A stretch of DNA of 48,809 nucleotides from Bryobacteraceae bacterium CoA2 C42 (GTDB taxonomy: Bacteria; Acidobacteriota; Terriglobia; Bryobacterales; Bryobacteraceae): positions 1 to 48,809 of the forward strand of contig JAINDL010000090.1 of assembly GCA_019931245.1 (NCBI GenBank), in the 5' to 3' direction. The notes under the pieces are model-generated. The model did no database searches, had not been told where the DNA came from, and worked only from the letters and a program-made list of their open reading frames with translations. The position numbers and the translations under genes were made by a program. Positions 36,920-44,888 of this stretch are shown here, one piece after another. Position 1 is the stretch's first letter; every line of letters starts with the position of its first letter.

Positions 36920-37752
36920 TCCCGCTGCACCCACGCGCTCCCCAGCGTCGCCGCCAAAATGATTCCACCCCCCGCCACCGCATACCCGCTCGGCGCCTCC
37001 CCGTGCAGCAGCCACGTCCACACCGGGTTCAACGCCGGCTCCACCAGCAGCAGCGCCGAAGCCGCAAACGCCGGCACCTGCCGCAACCCCCGCGTCAGGC
37101 ACCAGTAGGCCAACCCGATCTGCACCACCCCCAGATACCCCAGCGCCGCCCAATCCACCGGCCCCGGAGTCTCCAGCGGCCAGGCCATCGGCAGCGCCGC
37201 TACAAACGCCAGCAGATTCCCCACCGCCACCGGCGCCAGCGACGACCCACCCCCCTCCCGCGCCGCCACCCGCAGGCACGCCACCGTCACCCCCCACCCC
37301 AAGCCCGACACCGCCCCGTACCAGTTCCCCCGCACCGGGTCCGGCGCCGTCGCCGTCGCCCCCGCCGGGTCGAGATAGAAAAACAGCATCCCCACCGCCA
37401 CCGCCACCCCCAGCCACAGATCCGTCCGCCGCAGCCGTTCCCGTAAAAACACCGGACCAATCACCAGCAAGTACAACGGCCCCGTCGACTGCAGGTAGAT
37501 CGCATTCGCCCCCGTCGTCAACTTCGTCGCCACCGCGAACGTCACCAGCGTCACTGCGTACGCCACCCCCGCCATCCCCACCCGCCAACTCCATCCCCGC
37601 CGGCTCTCCGGCAGCAGCACCAGCAGCACCACCCCGGCCAGCAGCGACCGCAAACTCGCCACCTGCCAGCTCGATAGCGTCGTCGCCTTAATCGCCGCCC
37701 CGCCCGTCGAAAACAGCAGCGCCGCCGCCAATAAATAGAGTCGTGCAGACAT
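36910..37752 (-). CDS. EamA/DMT-family transporter
   Basis: 280-residue inner-membrane protein with about ten hydrophobic helices in two repeats, typical of the EamA (DMT) drug/metabolite exporters. First repeat starts MSARLYLLAAALLFSTGGAAIK, with LTTGANAIYLQSTGPLYLLV; the second has FAASALLLVEPALNPVWTWLLHGE, a classic repeat ending. Substrate unknown, commonly amino acids or metabolites. ATG 37752 is chosen because the first helix begins there; the upstream extension overlaps the divergent gene. The two start codons here overlap base for base. Confidence 0.88.
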   Translation of the reverse strand: MSARLYLLAAALLFSTGGAAIKATTLSSWQVASLRSLLAGVVLLVLLPESRRGWSWRVGMAGVAYAVTLVTFAVATKLTTGANAIYLQSTGPLYLLVIGPVFLRERLRRTDLWLGVAVAVGMLFFYLDPAGATATAPDPVRGNWYGAVSGLGWGVTVACLRVAAREGGGSSLAPVAVGNLLAFVAALPMAWPLETPGPVDWAALGYLGVVQIGLAYWCLTRGLRQVPAFAASALLLVEPALNPVWTWLLHGEAPSGYAVAGGGIILAATLGSAWVQRDQS

Positions 37753-37783
37753 GAATCCCCCAGGATATGACACGATAGCATCG

Positions 37784-38743
37784 ATGCAGTCCGGCGCCGC
37801 CCCCATCCGCCCCGGCGAAGAGCTCCCCGTCGACGCCCTCGCCGCCTGGCTCCAACTCCCCGCCATCACCGTCCGCCAGTTCCCCGGCGGCCACTCCAAC
37901 CTCACCTACGAACTCACCACCCCCGACGGCCGCCAACTCATCCTCCGCCGGCCCCCCCACGGCCCCATCCCCCCCAAAGCCCACGATATGGCCCGCGAAT
38001 TCCGCGTCCTCTCCGCCGTCTATCCCCACTTCCCCCTGGCGCCCCGGCCCCTCGCCCTCTGCGAAGATCCCGCCGTCCTCGGCGCGCCCTTCTTCCTCAT
38101 GGAACCCCGCCCCGGCCTCATCCTCCGCGAACCCTACGCCCACCCCTCCCCCGCCGCCCTCTCCCAGGCCTTCGTCGATACCCTCGTCCAGCTCCACTCC
38201 GTTCCCCTCACCAGCCCCGCCCTCGCCGCCCTCGGCAAACCCGCCGGCTTCGTCGCCCGCCAGGTCGCCGGCTGGTCGGAACGCTGGCGCCACGCCGCCA
38301 CGCCCCACTCCCCGGACGCCACCCGCGTCCTCGACTTCCTCGCCGCCCACCTCCCCCCCGAAGCCCCGCCCTCCCTCGTCCACAACGACTACAAGCTCGA
38401 CAACGTCGTCCTCCAGGGCGCCGCCATCACCGGCGTCCTCGACTGGGAGATGACCACCCTCGGCGACCCCCTCATCGACCTCGGCCTCGCCCTCACCTAC
38501 TGGGACCACGCCCCCGGCTCCGGCTGGTTCTCCCGCGCCGAACTCGCCGCCGCCTGGGCCCGCCAAACCGGCCGCAGCCTCCGCCATCTGCCCTATCATG
38601 AAGTCTTGGGCCGCTTCAAACTCGCCGTCATCCTCCAACAGATCTACGCCCGCTGGCTCCGCGGCCAAACGCAGGACCCCCGCTTCGCCCACCTCGACCA
38701 AAGCGTCGCCGCCCTCCTCGAAGAGGCCCACTCTCTGTTATGA
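37784..38743 (+). CDS. APH-fold phosphotransferase (ACAD10/11 kinase-like)
   Basis: 319-residue aminoglycoside-phosphotransferase-fold kinase. The catalytic loop is [15 protein letters not shown] (Brenner motif H-x-D-x4-N) and the metal-binding Asp region is [24 protein letters not shown], both characteristic of the kinase domain of mammalian ACAD10/11 and bacterial relatives such as Lva[18 protein letters not shown] is the nucleotide-loop start. Those kinases phosphorylate the hydroxyl of 4-hydroxyacyl-CoAs. ATG 37784 is taken; ATG 37751 overlaps the divergent start codon and adds 11 residues. The next gene overlaps it by 4 bases. Function inferred from family and from the downstream acyl-CoA dehydrogenase. 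Confidence 0.85.
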   Translation: MQSGAAPIRPGEELPVDALAAWLQLPAITVRQFPGGHSNLTYELTTPDGRQLILRRPPHGPIPPKAHDMAREFRVLSAVYPHFPLAPRPLALCEDPAVLGAPFFLMEPRPGLILREPYAHPSPAALSQAFVDTLVQLHSVPLTSPALAALGKPAGFVARQVAGWSERWRHAATPHSPDATRVLDFLAAHLPPEAPPSLVHNDYKLDNVVLQGAAITGVLDWEMTTLGDPLIDLGLALTYWDHAPGSGWFSRAELAAAWARQTGRSLRHLPYHEVLGRFKLAVILQQIYARWLRGQTQDPRFAHLDQSVAALLEEAHSLL

Positions 38744-39426
38744 GCACCCTCACCTTCGTCCGCCACGGCCAGGCCGGCTCCCGCGACCTCTACGACACCC
38801 TTTCCCCCCTCGGCCGCGATCAGGCCACCCGCCTCGGCGCCTACCTCGCCACCCAGGACCACCCCTGCGACCTCTTCCTCACCGGCGCCCTCGAACGCCA
38901 ACAGCAAACCGCCCAACTCCTCCACCAAGCCTGCCCCCACCTCCCCCCGCCCACCGTCCTCCCCGCCTGGAACGAGTTCGACCTCGACGCCGTCTACCGC
39001 TCCCTCGCCCCCCAACTCGCCGCCGTCGACCCCACCTTCGCCGCCGCCTACGAACAACTCCGCGCCGAATCCGCCGACCCCCGCAACCCCGTCCACCGCC
39101 GCTGGACCGCCGCCGACATCGCCGTCATCCACGCCTGGGTCGATGGCCGCTTCCCCTCCGACGCCGAAACCTGGGACGCCTTCCGCACCCGCATCCAACA
39201 AGCCTTCGCCGCCCTCCCCGACGGCCACATCCTCGTCTCCACCTCCGCCACCCCCATCGCCCTCTGCGTCACCTTCGCCATCGAAGCCCCCAACCCCTTC
39301 CGCTTCGCCGGCGCCCTGCTCAACTCCTCGCTCACCACTTTCCGCCGCCACCACGGCCAAACCCATCTCCAGACCTTCAATACCACCCCTCATCTCCCCG
39401 AACCAGGATGGCGCACCCACCGATGA
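38740..39426 (+). CDS. Histidine phosphatase superfamily protein, atypical
   Basis: 228-residue branch-1 histidine phosphatase fold. The N-terminal R-H-G is present ([10 protein letters not shown], His9 as phospho-acceptor), with [16 protein letters not shown] and the acidic WNEFDLD later. The second conserved His, expected in a V-S-H-G-G type strand near residue 170, is missing: the strand reads [14 protein letters not shown]. Similar replacements (T-S-G-G) occur in some relatives. It sits between the kinase and the acyl-CoA dehydrogenase with 4-base overlaps on both sides, so it belongs to that pathway. Activity is uncertain. Confidence 0.8.
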   Translation: MSTLTFVRHGQAGSRDLYDTLSPLGRDQATRLGAYLATQDHPCDLFLTGALERQQQTAQLLHQACPHLPPPTVLPAWNEFDLDAVYRSLAPQLAAVDPTFAAAYEQLRAESADPRNPVHRRWTAADIAVIHAWVDGRFPSDAETWDAFRTRIQQAFAALPDGHILVSTSATPIALCVTFAIEAPNPFRFAGALLNSSLTTFRRHHGQTHLQTFNTTPHLPEPGWRTHR

Positions 39427-40586
39427 ACTTCGCCCCCACCCCCGCCTCCCTCGCCTGGCAGGCCCGCCTCCAGGCCTTCATGGACGAGCACGTCTACCCG
39501 CTCGAGCCGGCTTATACCCCGGAGCATCTGCCGGACCTCCAGGCCCACGCCCGCGCCGCCGGCCTCTGGAACCTCTTCCTCCCCGAACTCGGCCTGTCCA
39601 ACCTCGAATACGCCCCGCTGTGCGAAATCATGGGCCGTGTCCCCTGGGCCCCTGAGGTCTTCAACTGCTCCCCGCCCGACACCGGCAACATGGAAGTCCT
39701 CGCCCGCTACGGCACCCCCGCCCAGAAGGAAACCTGGCTCACCCCCCTGCTCAACGCCGAAATCCGCTCGGTCTTCTGCATGACCGAACCCGCCGTCGCC
39801 TCCTCCGACGCTACCAACATCGCCGCCACCATCGTCCGCGACGGCGACGACTACATTCTCAATGGCCGCAAATGGTGGACCACCGGCGCCGGCGACCCCC
39901 GCGCCAAACTCGCCATCTTCATGGGCAAGTCCAATCCGGAAGCCCCCCGCCATCAGCAGCAGTCCATGATCCTCGTCCCGCTCGATACCCCCGGCATCAA
40001 AATCGAGCGGCTCCTCTCCGTCTACGGCTACGACCATCTGCCCCACGGCCACGGCGAACTCTCCTTCACCAACGTCCGCGTCCCCGCCGCGAACCTCCTG
40101 CTCGGCGAAGGCCGCGGCTTTGAAATCGCCCAGGGCCGCCTCGGCCCCGGCCGCATCCACCACTGCATGCGCTTGCTCGGCGTCGCCGAACGCGCCCTCG
40201 AATACCTCTGCCGCCGCGCGAAAGCCCGCGTCGCCTTCGGCCGGCCCCTGGCCGAAATGGGCTCGCTCCGCGCCGAAATCGCCCACTCCCGCATCGAAAT
40301 CGAACAGGCCCGCCTGCTCACCCTCAAAGCGGCCTGGCTCATGGACACCGTCGGCAACAAAGCCGCCCGCACCGAAATCGCGGCCATCAAAGTGGTGGCC
40401 CCCAACGTCGCCCTCCGCGTCCTCGACCGCGCCATTCAAGTCCACGGCGGCGCCGGCGTCGGTCCCGATTTCCCCCTCGCCGCCTGGTGGGCCAACGCCC
40501 GCACGCTCCGCCTCGCCGACGGGCCGGACGAGGTGCACCTCGAAAGCATCGCCAAATGGGAGCTCGGCCGCACGCCCACTCCGTAG
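39423..40586 (+). CDS. Acyl-CoA dehydrogenase, ACAD10/11-like
   Basis: 387-residue FAD-dependent acyl-CoA dehydrogenase. N-terminal helices include [20 protein letters not shown]; the FAD region has [20 protein letters not shown] and [23 protein letters not shown]; the C-terminal helical domain has [38 protein letters not shown] and [19 protein letters not shown]. The last two blocks are those of ACAD10/11-type enzymes. In that group the enzyme can act on phosphorylated hydroxyacyl-CoA, consistent with the kinase gene upstream. ATG 39423 is chosen for its ATGA overlap with the phosphatase gene; ATG 39408 is the alternative. The convergent SDR ends 3 bases away. Confidence 0.92.
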   Translation: MNFAPTPASLAWQARLQAFMDEHVYPLEPAYTPEHLPDLQAHARAAGLWNLFLPELGLSNLEYAPLCEIMGRVPWAPEVFNCSPPDTGNMEVLARYGTPAQKETWLTPLLNAEIRSVFCMTEPAVASSDATNIAATIVRDGDDYILNGRKWWTTGAGDPRAKLAIFMGKSNPEAPRHQQQSMILVPLDTPGIKIERLLSVYGYDHLPHGHGELSFTNVRVPAANLLLGEGRGFEIAQGRLGPGRIHHCMRLLGVAERALEYLCRRAKARVAFGRPLAEMGSLRAEIAHSRIEIEQARLLTLKAAWLMDTVGNKAARTEIAAIKVVAPNVALRVLDRAIQVHGGAGVGPDFPLAAWWANARTLRLADGPDEVHLESIAKWELGRTPTP

Positions 40587-40589
40587 CCG

Positions 40590-41426
40590 CTACACGAACA
40601 GATCCGTCACCAACTCCTGCTCCGGGTCCACGGCATAGCTCGTGAAATCGGTCATCCCGGCCTCTCGCAGCACCGTCTCATCGAGCAGAAACTCCCCGGT
40701 CCGCGCCCGGCCCTCCCCGGTCAGCACCTGCCACGCGGCATCGGCCATAATCTCCGGCTTCCGCGCCCGTTCGACCGGCGCCCCCGGAATCACCTGCAGC
40801 GCCGCCGTGGCGATAATCGTCCGCGGCCACAGCGCGTTCACGCCAATTCCCCACGGCCGAAACTCCTCGGCCATCCCCAGCACGCACAGGCTCATCCCGT
40901 ACTTGGCGATCGAATACGCCACGTGCGGGCCGAACCACCGCGGCGAAAGATCAAGCGGCGGCGAAATCATCAGCACCTGCGGATTCGCCGCCCGCCGCAG
41001 ATGCGGCAGGCACTGCTGCGTGCACAGAAACGTGCCCCGCGTATTGATCCCCATCATCAGATCGAAACGCTTCATCGGCGTCTCCGCCGTGGGCGTGAGC
41101 GAAATCGCGCTCGCGTTGTTGACGAGAATGTCGATGCCGCCGAACTCCGCCGCGGCGGCCTCGACGGCTGCCCGCACCTGCTCCTCCTCGCGGATGTCGA
41201 CCGCCACCGGCAGCGCCCGTCCCCCCGCCGCCCGAATCTCCTCGGCGGCCGTGTAGATGGTCCCCGGCAGCTTCGGATGCGGCGTCGCCGTTTTGGCCGC
41301 GATGACGATATTGGCCCCGTCCCGCGCCGCCCGCAGCGCAATGGCGAGGCCGATCCCCCGGCTCGCTCCCGTGATGAACAGCGTCTTGCCCCGCAAAGTT
41401 CCCATCCACCTATCGTACGTCCCCAC
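40590..41426 (-). CDS. Short-chain dehydrogenase, HSDL2-like
   Basis: 278-residue SDR with the cofactor motif FITGASRGIGLAIALRAA, ILVNNASAIS, catalytic YSIAKYGMSLCVLGMAEE, and IGVNALWPRT after it. The catalytic Ser is in MISPPLDLSP. PPLDLSPRW, and the PHPKLPGTIYTAAEEIRAAGG insert near residue 50, are marks of HSDL2-like SDRs. GTG 41426 is chosen: GGAGG stands 6 bases upstream, overlapping the end of the methyltransferase gene, whereas ATG 41405 has no such site. It ends 3 bases from the acyl-CoA dehydrogenase and may serve the same hydroxyacyl pathway although on the other strand. Confidence 0.9.
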   Translation of the reverse strand: MGTYDRWMGTLRGKTLFITGASRGIGLAIALRAARDGANIVIAAKTATPHPKLPGTIYTAAEEIRAAGGRALPVAVDIREEEQVRAAVEAAAAEFGGIDILVNNASAISLTPTAETPMKRFDLMMGINTRGTFLCTQQCLPHLRRAANPQVLMISPPLDLSPRWFGPHVAYSIAKYGMSLCVLGMAEEFRPWGIGVNALWPRTIIATAALQVIPGAPVERARKPEIMADAAWQVLTGEGRARTGEFLLDETVLREAGMTDFTSYAVDPEQELVTDLFV

Positions 41427-41429
41427 GCC

Positions 41430-42401
41430 CTACCTCCGCGCCACCCCCAACATCGAGATCGCCGACCACCCCACCGCCCGAAACGCCCACGCCAACGGCT
41501 CCCCCACCCGCCGCTTCCATCGCCACCGCCCCATCGCCTCCCCCAACGGCGGCAACGCTCCCGCCTCCGGCAACAGCGCCGCCGCCTCCCCGCCGCGCCG
41601 CCCCTCCCACCGCGTCCGCAAAATCCCCCGCAACCCCACCTGCGCAAACTCCCGCCCGTCCGCCGCCGGATACTCCGTCCACACGTCCCGGTAGCCCACC
41701 TGCCGCAGCGCCCGCTCCAAACTCTCCCGCGTCCACCGCGTCAAATGATTCGGCGGCCAATCCGCCAAATCCCGCTCCCCGCCCAGCCGCGTCCACCGCC
41801 GCGGACTCGGCACCGAGAGCACCAGCGGCGCCTCCGGAAACCGCTCCCGCACCGCACCCAGCAACGCCAGCGGATCCGGTAAATGCTCCAGCACCTCAAA
41901 CAGCGTCACCGCCCGCGGCTCCGGCCACCCCGCCGGATACGCCCCCACCTCTGCCGTCGCGCAGCGAAATCCCTTCTCCCGCAGCACCGCCACGTTGCTC
42001 TCCCCCACGTCCAACCCGCTCATCTCCCAACCCCGCCGCCGCCCGCAGACAAGAAACCACCCCGTCCCGCATCCCACGTCCAGCACCGGCGCCCCCGGCC
42101 CCAACTCCCCCTCCAAAATCGCCAGCGCCCGCCGCTGCGCCGCGCTGATCAGCCACTCGGCCTCCTCCCCGCCGGCCGATAACTCCCGCGCCCACTGCAC
42201 ACTCGGCACATACGCCGCCTCTGAGCCCGCATCCGTCGAGTACGCCCGCCGGTAGGCCGCCTCGTCATAGTGCAGCGGGTCGGTGTACTGCAGCGAACAC
42301 CGCCCGCACTCCATCCCCCGAAACTCCCCAAACCGTTCCACTTCCCGGGCATACGCCGCGGATCGGCAAACCGGGCAGGCCTCTGTCTTCGTCGCGAGCA
42401 T
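41430..42401 (-). CDS. SAM-dependent methyltransferase with zinc ribbon
   Basis: 323-residue class I methyltransferase. Four cysteines near the N-terminus (C9, C12, C32, C35) form a zinc-ribbon-like pair seen in sugar C-methyltransferase-like proteins. The SAM motif is VLDVGCGTGWFLVCGRRRGW (about residues 108-127), with LFEVLEHLPDPLALL after it. A basic, Gly-rich C-terminal extension follows and ends near an amphipathic helix. The gene is extremely G-rich on its coding strand. It follows the amidase by 33 bases and precedes the SDR by 3. Substrate unknown; sugars or lipid-linked compounds are typical. Confidence 0.88.
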   Translation of the reverse strand: MLATKTEACPVCRSAAYAREVERFGEFRGMECGRCSLQYTDPLHYDEAAYRRAYSTDAGSEAAYVPSVQWARELSAGGEEAEWLISAAQRRALAILEGELGPGAPVLDVGCGTGWFLVCGRRRGWEMSGLDVGESNVAVLREKGFRCATAEVGAYPAGWPEPRAVTLFEVLEHLPDPLALLGAVRERFPEAPLVLSVPSPRRWTRLGGERDLADWPPNHLTRWTRESLERALRQVGYRDVWTEYPAADGREFAQVGLRGILRTRWEGRRGGEAAALLPEAGALPPLGEAMGRWRWKRRVGEPLAWAFRAVGWSAISMLGVARR

Positions 42402-42434
42402 CCAGTCGATAGTCGCCGCGCGTCAGCCAGATTC

Positions 42435-43799
42435 TCAGCCCAAAATCGCCGGCCGCCGCTTGTGCCAATCCGTTGCCTCCTGATACGCCTGCCCAATCCG
42501 GAACAACGTCGCCTCCCCGTTCGGCCGCCCCCACAACTGCAGCCCCATCGGCAGCACCGGCGGCCCCGCCGTAAACCCGCACGGCAGCACCAGCGCCGGA
42601 ATCCCCGTCAGGTTCGCCAGATTAAACGTGTCCGGCCGCGCCGGCCGCGCCACCGCCGGCGGCAGGTCCGTCTCCACCACCTCCTGCTCCAGCAACGGCG
42701 CCGGGTTCCCCGACGGCAACAGCACCGCATCGCAGCTCCCCCACACCCGCCGCATCTCCTCCCGCAGCACCGTCCGCACCCGCAGCGCCTTGATGTAGTC
42801 CATCGCCGAATACAGCGAGTTCGCCTCCAAACGCTCCCGCACCAGCGGATCCAGCAACCCCGCCGACTCCCGCAGCCGCTCTTCATGCACGCTCGCCGAC
42901 TCCGCCCCCAAAATCACCCCCAACGCCGGCGTCGCCATCTCGGCATGCGCTATCTCCACCGCCACCCGCACCGCCCCCAACCCCTCCAGCACCTCCATCG
43001 CCGCCCGCAGCGCCGCCCCTACCGCCGGCTCCACGTGCTCCCACAAATACCCCTCCACCCACCCGATCCGCAGCCCCTTCACCCCGTCCCCCTGCCGCTT
43101 CCGCTCCTTCGCCCCCGTCATCCCGGCCAGCATCGCCGCCACGTCCGCCACCGTCCGCGCCATCGGCCCCACGTGGTCCAGCGTCCAGCTCAGCGTCGTC
43201 ACCCCGTGCCGGCTCACCCTTCCGTAGGTCGGCTTCAATCCCACCACCCCGCAGCTCTTGGCCGGGCCCCGGATCGAACCGCCCGTGTCCGTCCCCACCG
43301 TCAACGGCACCATCCGCGCCGCCAGCGCCGCCCCCGACCCGCTCGACGACCCCGACGGCGAGTGCGCCAAACTCCACGGATTCCGCGCCGGCGCCACCAG
43401 CCCCCGCTGCCCGCTCCCCATCGCGAACTCCAGCAGATTCAACTTCCCCACCAGAATCGCCCCCGCCGCCTCCAGCCGCTCCGTCACCGTCGATTCATAT
43501 TCCGGCACCCACTCCGCCGTCGCCCGCGACCCGTTCGTCGTCCGGATCCCCTTCGTCGCCACAATATCCTTCACCGCGTAAGGAATCCCGTGCAGCGGCC
43601 CCCGGTAACGCCCTCGCCGGATCTCCTCCTCGGCCTGCCGCGCTGCCGCCATCGCTCGCTCCCCGGTCACCGTCAAAAACGCCTGCACCCGCGGATTCAG
43701 CCTCTCAATCTGCGCAAGCGAGGCCCGCACCAGCTCTACCGGAGAGATCTTTTTGGCCCGCAGCATCGGCGCCAACTCTCCCGCCGTCAAGTCCATCAT
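42435..43799 (-). CDS. Amidase signature family protein (GatA-like)
   Basis: 454-residue amidase with a complete Ser-cisSer-Lys triad: K77 (YAVKDIVATKG), S152 in HSPSGSSSGSGAALA, and S175 in GTDTGGSIRGPA. The spacing (75, 23) is almost identical to GatA. The N-terminus LTAGELAPMLRAKKISPVELV is also typical. It could be the A subunit of an aminoacyl-tRNA amidotransferase, but no gatB is near; a GatC-like small protein lies 3.5 kb upstream in the same cluster. Thus a dedicated amide hydrolase is more likely. Two adjacent Met codons at the start; ATG 43796 is possible. It lies 9 bases after the membrane acyltransferase-like gene. Confidence 0.9.
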   Translation of the reverse strand: MMDLTAGELAPMLRAKKISPVELVRASLAQIERLNPRVQAFLTVTGERAMAAARQAEEEIRRGRYRGPLHGIPYAVKDIVATKGIRTTNGSRATAEWVPEYESTVTERLEAAGAILVGKLNLLEFAMGSGQRGLVAPARNPWSLAHSPSGSSSGSGAALAARMVPLTVGTDTGGSIRGPAKSCGVVGLKPTYGRVSRHGVTTLSWTLDHVGPMARTVADVAAMLAGMTGAKERKRQGDGVKGLRIGWVEGYLWEHVEPAVGAALRAAMEVLEGLGAVRVAVEIAHAEMATPALGVILGAESASVHEERLRESAGLLDPLVRERLEANSLYSAMDYIKALRVRTVLREEMRRVWGSCDAVLLPSGNPAPLLEQEVVETDLPPAVARPARPDTFNLANLTGIPALVLPCGFTAGPPVLPMGLQLWGRPNGEATLFRIGQAYQEATDWHKRRPAILG

Positions 43800-43808
43800 C
43801 CCGCCATC

Positions 43809-44888
43809 TTACAGATATCGCCACCGCCGCGGCTCGTACCACCGGCACAACGGATACAGCACCGCGATGGCCAACCCCGCCAGCGGCGCCGTCGCCCACA
43901 CCGGAAAGCCCACCTGCTCCGGGATCCCGCCAAACCGCCCCGCCAGATCAATCGGCCACCCCATCCCCACCGCCACCCCTAACGCCGCCGCGTGCAGCAG
44001 CACCAGATGCCCGATGTAGAAAAACATCGCCGTCCGCCCCAACTGCTCCAACTGCGCCTGCCGCCACCCCCGTCCCCAGGCCAGAAACAGCAGCGCCGGC
44101 CCCACCGTCATCAGCACAAACTGCAGCGACAGCGGATACTTCGTCACGTTGAAGAAGGAAGCCACACTCCCGTCCCACCCGTGCGGATCCCCATAAACTC
44201 CCGTCCCCCGCAACACCACAAACGCGCCCACCGCCGCCCATCCCAGCCGCTCCACCCACCGGCTCCGCCCCGTGTAGAGCGGCGCCAGCGCATAGCCGCA
44301 CAACGCCAATCCCACCACCGGCACAATCGGATACGTCGTCCGCACCTCGAACCCGCCCCCCAACGCCAGCACGTTCTTCTCGTGCAACAGCGACCAAACC
44401 CAATGCCCCGCCGTCCCCGCCGCGAAGTGCACCCCGTCAAACAGATTATGCCCCGCCACCAGCGCCACGCCCACCCCGCCCACCACGGGCCCCGAAAACC
44501 GCCGCGCCCCGGCCAGCGCAATCATCGCGCACCCCAACGCCCCAATCACCTGAAAGAAATACCGGTGCCAGAACGGATTGAACGTCCACGCCCAGTTCAT
44601 CACCGTTGCCTCCAGCGCCAACAGCACCAGGCCCCGCTTCACCAGCTTTCCGCTCGACGCCCCGCTGATCGCCGCGCTCATCCCCATCAGCAGCGTGAAA
44701 CACGGAGCGCAAAAATGCGCCAGAATCCGCCAGAAATAGACGATTCCCGGCGTCACCGCCAGGTTCATCGGGTCCGTCACCAGCCCCCGGCCCGGACCCG
44801 CCTGATACTCCTGCGCGTGATCAATCACCATGATCACCATCACCAGGCCGCGCAGCAGGTCGATCGCCGTCTCCCGCTGCCGTTGCAC
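43809..44888 (-). CDS. DUF1624/HGSNAT-like membrane acetyltransferase
   Basis: 359-residue inner-membrane protein with about ten helices, starting ETAIDLLRGLVMVIMVIDHAQ, the marker of DUF1624 and heparan-alpha-glucosaminide N-acetyltransferase-like proteins. Histidines lie in LAHFCAPCFTLLMG and GHNLFDGVHFAAG. These proteins move acetyl groups across the membrane in the few cases studied. Start is GTG 44888, whose first base is the last base of the receptor's TAG stop (TAGTG), implying coupling. Role in the cluster unknown; the next gene is the amidase, 9 bases on. Confidence 0.8.
   Translation of the reverse strand: MQRQRETAIDLLRGLVMVIMVIDHAQEYQAGPGRGLVTDPMNLAVTPGIVYFWRILAHFCAPCFTLLMGMSAAISGASSGKLVKRGLVLLALEATVMNWAWTFNPFWHRYFFQVIGALGCAMIALAGARRFSGPVVGGVGVALVAGHNLFDGVHFAAGTAGHWVWSLLHEKNVLALGGGFEVRTTYPIVPVVGLALCGYALAPLYTGRSRWVERLGWAAVGAFVVLRGTGVYGDPHGWDGSVASFFNVTKYPLSLQFVLMTVGPALLFLAWGRGWRQAQLEQLGRTAMFFYIGHLVLLHAAALGVAVGMGWPIDLAGRFGGIPEQVGFPVWATAPLAGLAIAVLYPLCRWYEPRRWRYL

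Noticed and set aside
42435-43799. Amidase as GatA of the tRNA amidotransferase
   Set aside because: No gatB is near, and the neighbours (receptor, membrane acetyltransferase-like protein, methyltransferase) do not fit translation; it cannot be fully excluded.
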